Positions 55,468 through 63,711 of a stretch of DNA of 64,000 nucleotides are shown in pieces; positions within the stretch are counted from its first letter, which is position 1, and each line of letters opens with the position of its first letter. Under the pieces are notes generated by a model. It searched no databases. It worked only from the letters and a program-made list of their open reading frames with translations, and was not told the origin of the DNA. The position numbers and the translations under genes were made by a program. The stretch is from the NCBI GenBank assembly GCA_046328035.1, contig JAXLXI010000015.1:1-64000 (forward strand). Reading direction: 5' to 3'. The DNA comes from JBGASG01 sp046328035 (GTDB taxonomy: Bacteria; Cyanobacteriota; Vampirovibrionia; Obscuribacterales; Obscuribacteraceae).

Positions 55468-57264
55468 TTGACTGCGTCGTCATCCCCGAGCGGGGACGAA
55501 ACGTTTTCGCACGGGACGATCATTGACGAACGGTACCAACTCCTTTCCCCCCTCGGACAGGGCGGGATGTGCACGGTCTATCGCGCGCTCGAACTCAACG
55601 TGGAACGCGTGGTGGCGCTCAAGTTCTTGCGCGCACACCTGACCGGCAATCCGGAGGCAGTCAAACGGTTTCAGCGTGAAGCCGTCGCAATTGCCGCGCT
55701 GGAACACCCGTTGATCGTGAAGGTCTTCGGTTTTGGCTTGTGGCAATCGCACCCCTACATTGTGCTGGAATATTTAGACGGCAAAAGCCTCGCCCACTTG
55801 CTCGCGACCCAAGAACGACTGCCCATGCAGAGAGCTCAGCACCTGTTCGCGCAAATTTGCGACGCGCTGGTGCACGCGCACGGACAAGGCGTTATTCACC
55901 GAGACCTCAAACCGAGCAACGTCATGTTGGTCGGAGCCGAAGACCAGATCAAACTCGTCGACTTCGGCATCGCCAAAATACTCCCCGAATCCAGCACCGA
56001 AATGCAAGCTCTCACGCGCAGCGGCGACCTCGTCGGTTCAGTCAGTTATATGAGTCCAGAACAACTGGCCGCTCGCGAAGTGGACGCACGCTCGGACATC
56101 TATTCATTCGGTTGTCTGATGTACGAGACTCTGGAGGGTCAGCCGCCATTCGTCGGCGAGACTTCATTCGAAATAGCGGCTGCCCATTTAAACGACGCGC
56201 CACCGCGAGGAAAACATCTGGCGGAACTGCAGGCGATTATTCAATCATGCCTGTCTAAATCAGCGGCAGAACGTCCACAGTCAGCCGCCGAACTCAAGTC
56301 GGTGCTAGCCAATCCGCGCGCCGCCCAATCCAAATTTGTCTTGCCGGCAGGACGCCGGCTCAATCGCCGGCAAGCTCTGATCGGTTTTGCGGTGTTATTA
56401 ATGGTATCGGCAGTGGTGCTAACCATTCTCGTCAAGCGCATCGAAGACCAAAGCCGTGCGGTCAAGCAGTTGGAACAATCCCTGGCTCCGCCGGCAAGCA
56501 CTTATCCACATGCAGTAACGGCGACAGTGCTGCTCAACAAACAGCAGGCTCAACACTACCTCGCCGCTCATGAATGGGACAAAGCCATCCCGCACCTGAC
56601 GATCCTGGTCGACAATGCCGATTCATTCGCACCGCAAGAAAAAACCGGCATGCAGTTGCAGCTTGCCTATTGCAATCTGCAAGCGAAGCACTACAGCCGC
56701 GCGCAAGCAGTGCTGCAGGAGCTTGAGAGAAGTCCGATGTCACTGAGCGAACGATTTACCGTGCTGACTCTAAAAGCCGACCTGAACACCGAGACCAGAC
56801 ATTTCAAGGAAGCCCTGCCTCTGCGCATCGAGAGCCTAAGGATGGCGAGGCAGATGCGATCGCAGATCGACCCGACAATCAAGTGCGCGTCGATCCTGCA
56901 AACCGCAGTTGCCTACGAACGCTGCGGTGAGTACGAAAAAGCGCTGCCGCTCTTCGTCGAGTCGCTATCTATTTCGACGCCGAACGCTCGCACAAGTGAG
57001 CTTTACCTCGAGCTCTACATCAATGGGCTGATCGAATCAGGCTCCACCCACATCAAACTCGCCGCGCGGCTTTTAAACCGCGCTGCGCCCGATGCAAACA
57101 AGCACTACGAAGCCGGCATCAAAGAGTTGCAGGAAGCAAGTGTGCAGCCGACGTCACCCAACTCTACAGCGGGTCATTATGCGGAGAAAGGGCAGGTCCT
57201 TCTGCAGCAGGCTCTCAAGCGCAACTGGTACCGTCAGCAGGAGTTCCTCAGCCCCGTTCTCTGA
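55468..57264 (+). CDS. PknB-type Ser/Thr kinase with TPR-like C-terminal domain
   Basis: 598 residues, TTG start directly after the upstream stop. The N-terminal kinase domain (about 20-275) is canonical: LGQGGMCTVYRA, VALKFLRA, VIHRDLKPSNVML, KLVDFGIAK, SVSYMSPEQL and DIYSFGCLMYET. A membrane segment lies near 302-325 (RRQALIGFAVLLMVSAVVLTILV). The extracytoplasmic part, about 330-598, is a set of TPR-like helical repeats (AQHYLAAHEWDKAIPHL, AVAYERCGEYEKALPLFVESL). All active-site residues are intact. Coupling to a secreted PsbP-like protein suggests that the latter may be a ligand or sensor, by inference. Confidence 0.92.
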   Translation: MTASSSPSGDETFSHGTIIDERYQLLSPLGQGGMCTVYRALELNVERVVALKFLRAHLTGNPEAVKRFQREAVAIAALEHPLIVKVFGFGLWQSHPYIVLEYLDGKSLAHLLATQERLPMQRAQHLFAQICDALVHAHGQGVIHRDLKPSNVMLVGAEDQIKLVDFGIAKILPESSTEMQALTRSGDLVGSVSYMSPEQLAAREVDARSDIYSFGCLMYETLEGQPPFVGETSFEIAAAHLNDAPPRGKHLAELQAIIQSCLSKSAAERPQSAAELKSVLANPRAAQSKFVLPAGRRLNRRQALIGFAVLLMVSAVVLTILVKRIEDQSRAVKQLEQSLAPPASTYPHAVTATVLLNKQQAQHYLAAHEWDKAIPHLTILVDNADSFAPQEKTGMQLQLAYCNLQAKHYSRAQAVLQELERSPMSLSERFTVLTLKADLNTETRHFKEALPLRIESLRMARQMRSQIDPTIKCASILQTAVAYERCGEYEKALPLFVESLSISTPNARTSELYLELYINGLIESGSTHIKLAARLLNRAAPDANKHYEAGIKELQEASVQPTSPNSTAGHYAEKGQVLLQQALKRNWYRQQEFLSPVL

Positions 57265-57294
57265 TTTAGACCTCCCTCGATCTGAGAATGGCTG

Positions 57295-58503
57295 TTATCT
57301 GGCGAATCGCTTCAGTTTCGCCGTCTCGACCGCGCAGTCCAGCAACATCTCGTCACCACCCGCAGCTGCCATGAAGGACAGTCCGGTGAACGATGTTTCA
57401 CTCAGCTTGACCGGCACGGCAACCTGAGGTGTACCCAATAGTGGTGCCAGAACCGACATCTTCATAGTATTGATGCGATTTTGATCTATCTCTTCCGCGG
57501 TAGCACCCAGAAGCGGCGGCAACGCAGGCACCGTCGGTAAACAGAGCATCGTGCGAGGAGCATTTAACAACTTGCCGAACTGCCCCTGCATCTGCGTGCG
57601 AAATGCCGAGGCTTCCGCAAATTGCTCTTCGGTGACGGTGCTGGCAATCTCGAAGCGCTTCCTGACGGCATCCCCGAATTGAGGCTTCGCGTCAGTGATC
57701 CATTGACCGTGCACCTGCCAGCATTCAAAGCCCTGCACGCGGCGAAACGTGTTGACAAAGTTATCCCAGCCCAACGCGGCAAACGAGATTTCGAGCACTT
57801 TGTAGCCGCATTGATCCAGGGCTCGTAAAGCGCCGGTGAGAGCCGGTTTGATCTCCTCGCTGCAGGCATCGAAGGCGTCCTGCGCCAGCAAAATCGTGCC
57901 CACTCCCGAGCGAAAGCCGGAGTCGACAAAACTTTGCCCGAGAAGAACTGAACCACACACCTTCAATCCCGATGCAGTCCGCGAGAACCAGCCAACGGTA
58001 TCCAGACTGGGTGCCAGCGGCACCACGCCGGCAATCGGCACGCGACCGTGCGTGGGACGAAACCCGAAGATACCGCAATAACAAGCGGGCACGCGCACCG
58101 ACCCGGCAGTGTCGGAACCCAGCGCATATTCGACGACGCCACCGGCAACCGCGGATGCCGAGCCGCTCGACGAACCACCGGGCTCCCGGTCTGGGAACTG
58201 CGCGTTGAGCGGCGTTCCATAATGAACATTGATGCCGTCCATGCCGTAGGCAAGTTCGTCCATGTTCGTCTTGCCGCGTAGCGTGCAGCCGGCGGCAAGC
58301 ATTCTGTCCACCGCCGGTGCGGTCCGCGACGCCGGCTCATGCGTACGCTCCCAATCGGGATTTCCGCAACCGGTCACGTATCCTTCGACATCAAACAGTT
58401 CCTTGGCGACAAAGCTGGTGCCGGCCAGCGGTCCCTGTTCGGCACCAGATATGGTGAGTTCCCGAATGACTCCAAACTGGTCAGCAGTTGTCGTGCCCGG
58501 CAT
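57295..58503 (-). CDS. Amidase signature family enzyme
   Basis: 402 residues from ATG 58503 (GGAGG upstream). The Ser-cisSer-Lys triad is visible: Lys34 in FVAKELFD, Ser in GGSSSGSASAVAGG (111-113) and Ser135 in GSDTAGSVRVPA. GFRPTHGRV and SLDTVGWFSRT match the family. It is shorter than most (about 450-500) and resembles the AtzF/allophanate-hydrolase or indole-acetamide branch; the substrate is unknown. The secreted-protein gene lies upstream on the same strand, so they may be co-transcribed. Confidence 0.92.
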   Translation of the reverse strand: MPGTTTADQFGVIRELTISGAEQGPLAGTSFVAKELFDVEGYVTGCGNPDWERTHEPASRTAPAVDRMLAAGCTLRGKTNMDELAYGMDGINVHYGTPLNAQFPDREPGGSSSGSASAVAGGVVEYALGSDTAGSVRVPACYCGIFGFRPTHGRVPIAGVVPLAPSLDTVGWFSRTASGLKVCGSVLLGQSFVDSGFRSGVGTILLAQDAFDACSEEIKPALTGALRALDQCGYKVLEISFAALGWDNFVNTFRRVQGFECWQVHGQWITDAKPQFGDAVRKRFEIASTVTEEQFAEASAFRTQMQGQFGKLLNAPRTMLCLPTVPALPPLLGATAEEIDQNRINTMKMSVLAPLLGTPQVAVPVKLSETSFTGLSFMAAAGGDEMLLDCAVETAKLKRFAR

Positions 58504-58518
58504 GATGCACCTCCGGTT

Positions 58519-59115
58519 CTAGTTTTTCTGATTCAGGTCAGCGGAGCTGCTTGAAGTGCCCGCTGCGCCTCCAGCTTCGCTCTTGCCCTTTTCGGTCGGC
58601 GCACCCTCAGGCGGATTGCGCCCGAATGTCGTGGTCTCCGACCCGTCTTTATAGGTCGATTTGACAGTCCAGAAGTCTTTGTGAACTTTCCATTTGTCGC
58701 CGTCGGCTACGAGTATGGCTGAGCCTGTCATCGAAAAACCAGGATGCTTGGAAGCTTCCAGAAAACGCTGCGGTATCGCTTGTGGTGCCAGATCCAAATA
58801 GATGCGATCGCCTTTAACAGTCTTAGAAACAATCTTCACAGCTGTCGGCTCACCCTTGAGGGCATCCATGAAGAATGCCATCAGTCCGGGCTCCTCAAGC
58901 ATTGATTTGAGCTTTGGATCAGGAGGCATCGGTGTGTACCAGCTCTCCAGATCGAGCAAAGTCTTCGCCTTTGGAATGGCTTGATAATAGCGAGACAGGA
59001 ATGCCTCGATCGACTCGGCGGGCGCGGCCTGTGAAGGCGGTAGTGCCAACAGCTCCAGCAGCGCAACAGCCAACGGCACGAGGTCCTGTCGAATTCGGCG
59101 ACCTGAAAGTTTCAT
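58519..59115 (-). CDS. Secreted protein of unknown function
   Basis: About 198 residues from ATG 59115, with an AGGAGAGG ribosome site; a longer frame upstream is rejected. A signal peptide ends near PPSQAAPA. The fold pattern (SIEAFLSRYYQAIPKAKTLLDLESWY, then strands ending GSAILVADGDKWKVHKDFW) resembles NTF2-like or DUF4878-type lipocalin-like domains. The last ~30 residues are Gly/Ser/Glu-rich and low-complexity. The amidase gene follows after 15 bp. Confidence 0.75.
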   Translation of the reverse strand: MKLSGRRIRQDLVPLAVALLELLALPPSQAAPAESIEAFLSRYYQAIPKAKTLLDLESWYTPMPPDPKLKSMLEEPGLMAFFMDALKGEPTAVKIVSKTVKGDRIYLDLAPQAIPQRFLEASKHPGFSMTGSAILVADGDKWKVHKDFWTVKSTYKDGSETTTFGRNPPEGAPTEKGKSEAGGAAGTSSSSADLNQKN

Positions 59116-59349
59116 GCTGACCTCTCCTGTGAGCACCTCGCCTACCAGCAACGCTGTTTCAGCTGTGGCATCGCAGTATACCGTAAAGCCCGATGTGACG
59201 GGCAAGCGGCAGCCACTGTGCAACTATTGCCTATCGGCGTCATCAGGCGTACAATGGACGCAGTGCTCCGGACTCCGTCACATCGTCGGTCTCCCTTGTG
59301 ACACCGGGCGTAGGAAACCTCCACCACTACACCATGGGGTTAATCTCTG

Positions 59350-59649
59350 ATGGGGAACGAGGATCTGGGCGAGGAATCCTTCACAGTTCAAGATTTAATG
59401 GACAGGCTGGCAGCCTGCGTCGATCACGAATTTCGCATCGCGCTGGCAGATCGTTCGGACACGCCTCTGGAAGTGTTGCTGGTTCTCATCGAAGATGAAC
59501 ATCCCGATGTGCGCTATGCAATCGCCGAAAACCACAATGTCGACGAAGCCTTGCTGCGGCGGCTCATCGAGGACTGCAATCCATATGTGGCGCATCGCGC
59601 GCAGCGAACTCTCGCCCGCATCGGGCATGAGATTCAGTCCAGTGCATGA
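59350..59649 (+). CDS. Small HEAT-like repeat protein
   Basis: 99 residues. Two or three helical repeats are visible: FRIALADRSDTPLEVLLVLIEDEHPDVRYAIAEN and VDEALLRRLIEDCNPYVAHRAQRTL. They resemble leucine-rich-repeat-variant or HEAT-like repeats found in small scaffold proteins. No ribosome site is strong, and the start is uncertain. Its 3' end overlaps the ABC ATPase stop by 16 bp. Confidence 0.65.
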   Translation: MGNEDLGEESFTVQDLMDRLAACVDHEFRIALADRSDTPLEVLLVLIEDEHPDVRYAIAENHNVDEALLRRLIEDCNPYVAHRAQRTLARIGHEIQSSA

Positions 59650-60347
59650 CCTGTATCATCGAGGGCGGTATCACTTGCCAGGAGACCGTCAGCCATCCGC
59701 ACGATGCGCGTCGCTACCTGCATTACACGTTGATCGTGTGTCACCAGCAACACCGAGACGCCTTCATTACTTGTGATGTCCTGCAGCAATTGAATCACAT
59801 CCTGCGCCGAAGCAGCATCCAGCGAGGCAGTCGGCTCATCGGCCAGAATCAAACGAGGATTGCCGGCCAGCGACCTTGCGATCGCAACCCGTTGCTTTTG
59901 CCCTCCTGAAAGCTGCGCAGGAAACTTGTGCCGGTGGTCTGCCAGTCCCACGCGACCGAGCAACATCTCCGCCTGCCGAGTTGCGTCCGCACCCTGCAAT
60001 CCCGCCAGCTCCGCGGCGACAACAACGTTCTGGCGGGCGGTCAGAAAACTGAGCAAGTTGTGGTGCTGAAATATGAAACCTATGCGTCGCCGAGTCTGCG
60101 CTCTGGTGAACTCGCCGGCGCCGGAGAGTTCTTCACCGAGCACTTGCAGGCTGCCGTGCTGCGACTGGCGCAGCGCACCGCATAGCGAGAGAAACGTCGT
60201 CTTACCGGAGCCGGAGGGTCCGGTAACCACGCACAACTCTCCTTGGGCTAGCTCGAAGTTGACGTCTGCCAGAACTTGCTGCTTCTGATTTCCGCTGCCG
60301 TAGCTGTACTCAACTTTTCGCGCCACCACCGGCATACCGCTAAACAT
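59634..60347 (-). CDS. devA: ABC exporter ATPase, DevA-type
   Basis: About 237 residues; ATG 60347 is nine bases after GAGG, with ATG 60356 as the alternative. Walker A GPSGSGKT (about 43-50), signature LSGGQKQR and Walker B LILADEPTASLD are intact. The pattern matches the LolD/DevA group. It lies at the end of devB-devC-devA, where DevBCA exports glycolipid or other substrates through the envelope, with a TolC-type partner not present here. Confidence 0.93.
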   Translation of the reverse strand: MFSGMPVVARKVEYSYGSGNQKQQVLADVNFELAQGELCVVTGPSGSGKTTFLSLCGALRQSQHGSLQVLGEELSGAGEFTRAQTRRRIGFIFQHHNLLSFLTARQNVVVAAELAGLQGADATRQAEMLLGRVGLADHRHKFPAQLSGGQKQRVAIARSLAGNPRLILADEPTASLDAASAQDVIQLLQDITSNEGVSVLLVTHDQRVMQVATRIVRMADGLLASDTALDDTGHALD

Positions 60348-60358
60348 AGTATTCATCC

Positions 60359-61519
60359 TCAAAATACCGACGCCGGGTCAGCCTTGCGCAGTCTCTCGGC
60401 CGCAAGCATTGCCGACACGCAGCACATGACCGTCACCAGTGCCACCACAAATGCCGCAGTCGAAACCGACATATTCATGGGCAAACCGGTGACATCGCGA
60501 GTCATTTCGTACAGCTTGAGAGAAACTGCCAGTCCCGGCAAGAAACCGGCGCACGACAAAATAATCGCCTGCTCCAGCACCATCTCGGACAGAGCCGCGT
60601 GCTGATATCCGATCGCCTTCAGTGTGGCATATTCGGACAAGTGCTCATTGACGTTGGCATAAAGAATCTGGTACACCACCGCGGCTCCCACCACCAGCCC
60701 CAGCGCCACGCCGATCGAAAAGATAAATCCGATGGCGGTAGTCTGGCGCCAGTAGTTTTGTTCAGCCTGCACGAACTGGTTTTTCGTCAAGACTCGCACA
60801 TCAGAACCCAGCTGTGATTGCAACAGTTTCTGCACCGTCTGCAGTGGCGCGTTGGCACGCAATCGCACTACGCCTATATCAACGGCACCGGCGCGTCGTC
60901 CAGGGAATATGTGGCGGAACGTATCATCGCTGACGATGGCATTACCATCAGCAGAGAACGAGGCGCCCATTTTGAAGAGACCACTGACGCGCAGAGTCGC
61001 CTTGCCCATGTCCAGGCTGGGGTGGCGTCCAAGTCTCCAGTCATCGGCGATCGGTCCGATCTCCTTCCTGGAGGCGCGGTCGAACAAAACATTATCGCGC
61101 CGGCTCAGGGCACCTCTCTGGGCAGTCACCTCGGGCAGCCCAATTAGATCGTCGGCAGGTGATGTGCCCACTACGAGAATGCGCCTGGAGCTGTTTTCCT
61201 GGTGCGGCGTAATCGAAGACGCGAATCCGATATATAGAGCACCGACCGACTGAACCTCGTCTTGCGCTCTGGCTTGATAGAGAATACGCCGGGAGTATTG
61301 CTTCATATTCGCCAGGGCGGTGGACCTGGCGTCAACTATGAAAAGTTCGCCGGTGAGATGTTCGTGCAGCAGGGTGGCACTGCTGAAGAGCGCCGATTGA
61401 AAGCCGAACTCCATGAACATCAAAATTACGGCAAATGAAACCGCTGCGATGGCAACAGCAAATCGAGCCCGCTCATGCACGAGTTGATACCAGCTCAACG
61501 GGATAGCGAGGGGAAGCAT
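60359..61519 (-). CDS. devC: ABC exporter permease, DevC-type
   Basis: About 386 residues from ATG 61519, which overlaps the devB stop (TGATG) and has GAGGAG six bases before it. The N-terminus PLAIPLSWYQLVHERARFAVAIAAVSFAVILMFMEFGFQSALF is the DevC signature. Four membrane segments, one N-terminal and three near the C-terminus, enclose a large extracytoplasmic domain, as in MacB-type permeases. The operon devBCA is translationally coupled. Confidence 0.93.
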   Translation of the reverse strand: MLPLAIPLSWYQLVHERARFAVAIAAVSFAVILMFMEFGFQSALFSSATLLHEHLTGELFIVDARSTALANMKQYSRRILYQARAQDEVQSVGALYIGFASSITPHQENSSRRILVVGTSPADDLIGLPEVTAQRGALSRRDNVLFDRASRKEIGPIADDWRLGRHPSLDMGKATLRVSGLFKMGASFSADGNAIVSDDTFRHIFPGRRAGAVDIGVVRLRANAPLQTVQKLLQSQLGSDVRVLTKNQFVQAEQNYWRQTTAIGFIFSIGVALGLVVGAAVVYQILYANVNEHLSEYATLKAIGYQHAALSEMVLEQAIILSCAGFLPGLAVSLKLYEMTRDVTGLPMNMSVSTAAFVVALVTVMCCVSAMLAAERLRKADPASVF

Positions 61520-62598
61520 CACTTGCTCCTCGCGATTTCGACGTCGACACGCGCATTGGCGGCTGTCGCTGTCGCGCCGTCCCTGACCCGGATGCGCACC
61601 TCGACAATCCGTGCTTCCGTGTCGGCGGCGCTGTCGGCATCTAGATTGGTCTGCCGTCCCACCGAAAGACCGATCGACTCTACAACGCCATGCAACGGTC
61701 CCCCCAGGCTAGCACCGGTTATGGTGGCACCTTGCCCAGGGCGCACTGTGCCGATATCGCTCTCGAACACCTCAGCTATGACAATCAAATGCCTCGTATC
61801 GCAGATTTGCAGGATGCCTTCATTGCCGACGACTTCCCCGGCGCGTGTGTGGATCTTGATCACCTTCCCGGATACTGGTGACGTGACTTTGTCCAGAGCC
61901 AGCTTTTGCCGGGCAATCTGGACTCTGGATATCGCCTGTTTGACTTCCGCCAGGGCAGTATTCTCGTCGCAGGGGCGCACCTGACACATGCCTTGGAGAA
62001 GAAACTGCTGCTGCTGCCATTGCTGTGACGCGGTGTCGAAGGATTGCTTTTTACTGTCGCGCAGCGACGCTGAAACAGCGCCTTGCTCGTACAACATTTG
62101 GTAGCGCCCGTATTCGGTTTTAGCGGTGTCCATCTCAGAGCGCGCCCGTTCAATGACGGCCGCCTGGGCGGACAGATCGGCAGGCTTGGCATCGGCGCGC
62201 ACCTGCTCGAGGTGGCAGCGACTGCGGTCAAGGTCGGCAAGCGCCTCCTGCAACTCGGCCTCGTGCAATGCCCGGGTATCCATGTATGCCACCACTTCGC
62301 CGGAACGGACCCACTGTCCCTCACTGACGCACACACGTCCGACCCGTGTGCCGCTGCTGGTCGGAGGATAGATAACCGTCATCTCACTGGCGGGCGCCAA
62401 TCTGCCCAGCGCCATTACCCTCGCGGGAACTGCCGGATACTCATGTCGCGAGCGCGTGACACTGTTGATCTGCGACGCGTTGATCTGCGACAAGTTGACC
62501 TGCGAGTTGTCGGCATCTCGCTGGAAATTGCTCACGGCGCCCTGAATGACGAAGCCGCTGGCTAGCATAAATACAGGAATGCTCCATTTGACGTTCAT
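61519..62598 (-). CDS. devB: HlyD-type membrane fusion protein, DevB
   Basis: About 359 residues from ATG 62598 (MNVKWSIPVFMLASGF); a 41-codon extension is rejected as it runs through the promoter/operator. A membrane anchor precedes a periplasmic adaptor: biotinyl-lipoyl-like part RVGRVCVSEGQWVRSGEVVAYMDTR, coiled coil with QAAVIERARSEMDTAKTEYGRYQMLYEQGAVSAS, and SPVSGKVIKIHTRAGEVVGNEGILQICD. It links the DevCA pump to an outer-membrane channel. It is divergent from the tetR gene. Confidence 0.92.
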   Translation of the reverse strand: MNVKWSIPVFMLASGFVIQGAVSNFQRDADNSQVNLSQINASQINSVTRSRHEYPAVPARVMALGRLAPASEMTVIYPPTSSGTRVGRVCVSEGQWVRSGEVVAYMDTRALHEAELQEALADLDRSRCHLEQVRADAKPADLSAQAAVIERARSEMDTAKTEYGRYQMLYEQGAVSASLRDSKKQSFDTASQQWQQQQFLLQGMCQVRPCDENTALAEVKQAISRVQIARQKLALDKVTSPVSGKVIKIHTRAGEVVGNEGILQICDTRHLIVIAEVFESDIGTVRPGQGATITGASLGGPLHGVVESIGLSVGRQTNLDADSAADTEARIVEVRIRVRDGATATAANARVDVEIARSK

Positions 62599-62690
62599 TG
62601 GCTTGCACCGGAAAAGAACCTTGCTTTGAGGGGAGTGGGGTTTGGATTTTGAGGACCTTTTTTGCAACGCGAGTCTTTGCTCACGTTTGC

Positions 62691-62721
62691 TATAATACGA
62701 GCAAATGCTCGCTTTTGTCAA
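62691..62721. promoter_or_regulatory. devBCA promoter with central palindromic operator; tetR extended -10
   Basis: On the minus strand TTGACA (62721-62716) and TATTAT (62697-62692) are separated by 18 bp, a good sigma70-type promoter. The spacer holds the palindrome CGAGCA-AA-TGCTCG (62698-62711, plus strand). On the plus strand TGCTATAAT (62688-62696) is an extended -10 for tetR. A repressor at the palindrome would block devBCA and sit immediately downstream of the tetR -10. Confidence 0.8.
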
Positions 62722-62739
62722 GGGTAGCGATACGCTTAT

Positions 62740-63381
62740 ATGAAAGGTCCAGGAATACCAGAATCAAACATGCGCCGGCTTCCCCAGCAGGATCGCTCGG
62801 CGGCGCGTATTAGTGTGATCTTGGATGCCGCCGAACGGGTGTTCACCGATGTCGGCTACGACAACGCGACCACCAACGCCATAGCCAGAGAGGCGGGCAC
62901 CTCGATTGGATCCTTATATAGGTTCTTTCCGGATAAGAAAGCTCTGTTCACAGCACTGTCCGAACGCTACTCGCGGCAGATTCTCGACCTCTTTCGCAAA
63001 AAGGTGACTCCCGAATTTCTCAAGCTCGATGTTCCAGAAATCGTCGAACAAATCTTCGACATGCTCGACGAGTTTTTCGTGCAAAATCCCAGTTTTGAGG
63101 CGATCATCGTTTTGGCCGATGCGTCACCCGAGATCGCAGAAGAGGAGAAACTCATGCGCGAGAACACAGCACGCGTGTTGGCGGAGATATTCGGCATGCG
63201 CGTGCGCGATATTCCACCAAAACGTCGCATGCTTATGGCACTTACGTGCATTTCGCTTATGAATTCCTTTCAACGGACTTGTCTTGCGCAGTTCAGTAAT
63301 TTTTCGCGCGCCGCCATCAAGGCGGAGTACAAGCTGGCGATTGCCGGATACCTGGACAACGCGCTTCGCGCACCCCGCTAA
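62740..63381 (+). CDS. TetR/AcrR-family repressor
   Basis: 213 residues. The N-terminal HTH domain is clear: ILDAAERVFTDVGYDNATTNAIAREAGTSIGSLYRFFPDKKALFTAL (about 27-75). The C-terminal ligand domain ends with a helical region. It is divergent from devB, and the palindrome in the devB promoter is 29 bp before its start, so it probably represses devBCA and itself. A substrate of the exporter is the likely inducer, by inference. Confidence 0.92.
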   Translation: MKGPGIPESNMRRLPQQDRSAARISVILDAAERVFTDVGYDNATTNAIAREAGTSIGSLYRFFPDKKALFTALSERYSRQILDLFRKKVTPEFLKLDVPEIVEQIFDMLDEFFVQNPSFEAIIVLADASPEIAEEEKLMRENTARVLAEIFGMRVRDIPPKRRMLMALTCISLMNSFQRTCLAQFSNFSRAAIKAEYKLAIAGYLDNALRAPR

Positions 63382-63385
63382 GGCT

Positions 63386-63411
63386 GAAAGAATTATCTCG
63401 AAATTTCTTTC
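63386..63411. repeat. 26-bp palindromic repeat, copy d
   Basis: Arms GAAAGAATTAT and GAAATTTCTTTC, 4 bp after the tetR stop, forming an imperfect inverted repeat. Confidence 0.75.
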
Positions 63412-63450
63412 CAACCTCTGCTCAGTCGAAAGGAGGGAGCGTTGGCGTTG

Positions 63451-63466
63451 TGAGCAGGATTGCTCA
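63451..63466. repeat. 16-bp palindrome, copy 1
   Basis: TGAGCA-GGAT-TGCTCA. Read on the minus strand its centre is ATCC, the same as copy 3. Confidence 0.8.
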
Positions 63467-63482
63467 TTTCGAGGGGTCTAAA

Positions 63483-63498
63483 TGAGCAATTCTGCTCA
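63483..63498. repeat. 16-bp palindrome, copy 2
   Basis: TGAGCA-ATTC-TGCTCA, 32 bp from copy 1. Arms are perfect. Confidence 0.8.
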
Positions 63499-63545
63499 CG
63501 GACCCGGGATTTAATGTTTTTTTCGATCACTGCCGCCCCCCAATA

Positions 63546-63561
63546 TGAGCAATCCTGCACG
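63546..63561. repeat. 16-bp palindrome, copy 3 (degenerate)
   Basis: TGAGCA-ATCC-TGCACG, 63 bp from copy 2. The right arm has two mismatches. Confidence 0.65.
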
Positions 63562-63645
63562 CGCAGAGTTTGGGCGAAATTTGAATCACCCCTCAAGCGT
63601 TTATTCGTGCGGAATCGGAGCCCATTTTTCACAGACTGAAGCCCC

Positions 63646-63671
63646 GAAAGAAATTTGTCGAAATTTCTTTC
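63646..63671. repeat. 26-bp palindromic repeat, copy e
   Basis: Perfect arms GAAAGAAATTT and AAATTTCTTTC around a GTCG loop, the best copy of the family. It lies 40 bp beyond the MFS stop. Confidence 0.8.
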
Positions 63672-63711
63672 CACCCTCCGGGCGCGCGTAGCGATGGGCG
63701 CGGAGCCCGGA

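Larger units (their letters stand above)
63382..63711. other. Convergent intergenic region with palindromes
   Basis: This 330-bp stretch lies between the stop of tetR and the stop of the MFS gene, so it is not a promoter for either. It contains two 26-bp palindromes at its ends (copies d and e) and three phased 16-bp palindromes. No open reading frame is convincing. Confidence 0.6.

Noticed and set aside
63451..63561. CRISPR array
   Set aside because: The three copies are palindromes with unequal spacing (16 and 47 bp between them) and one is degenerate; there are no cas genes.
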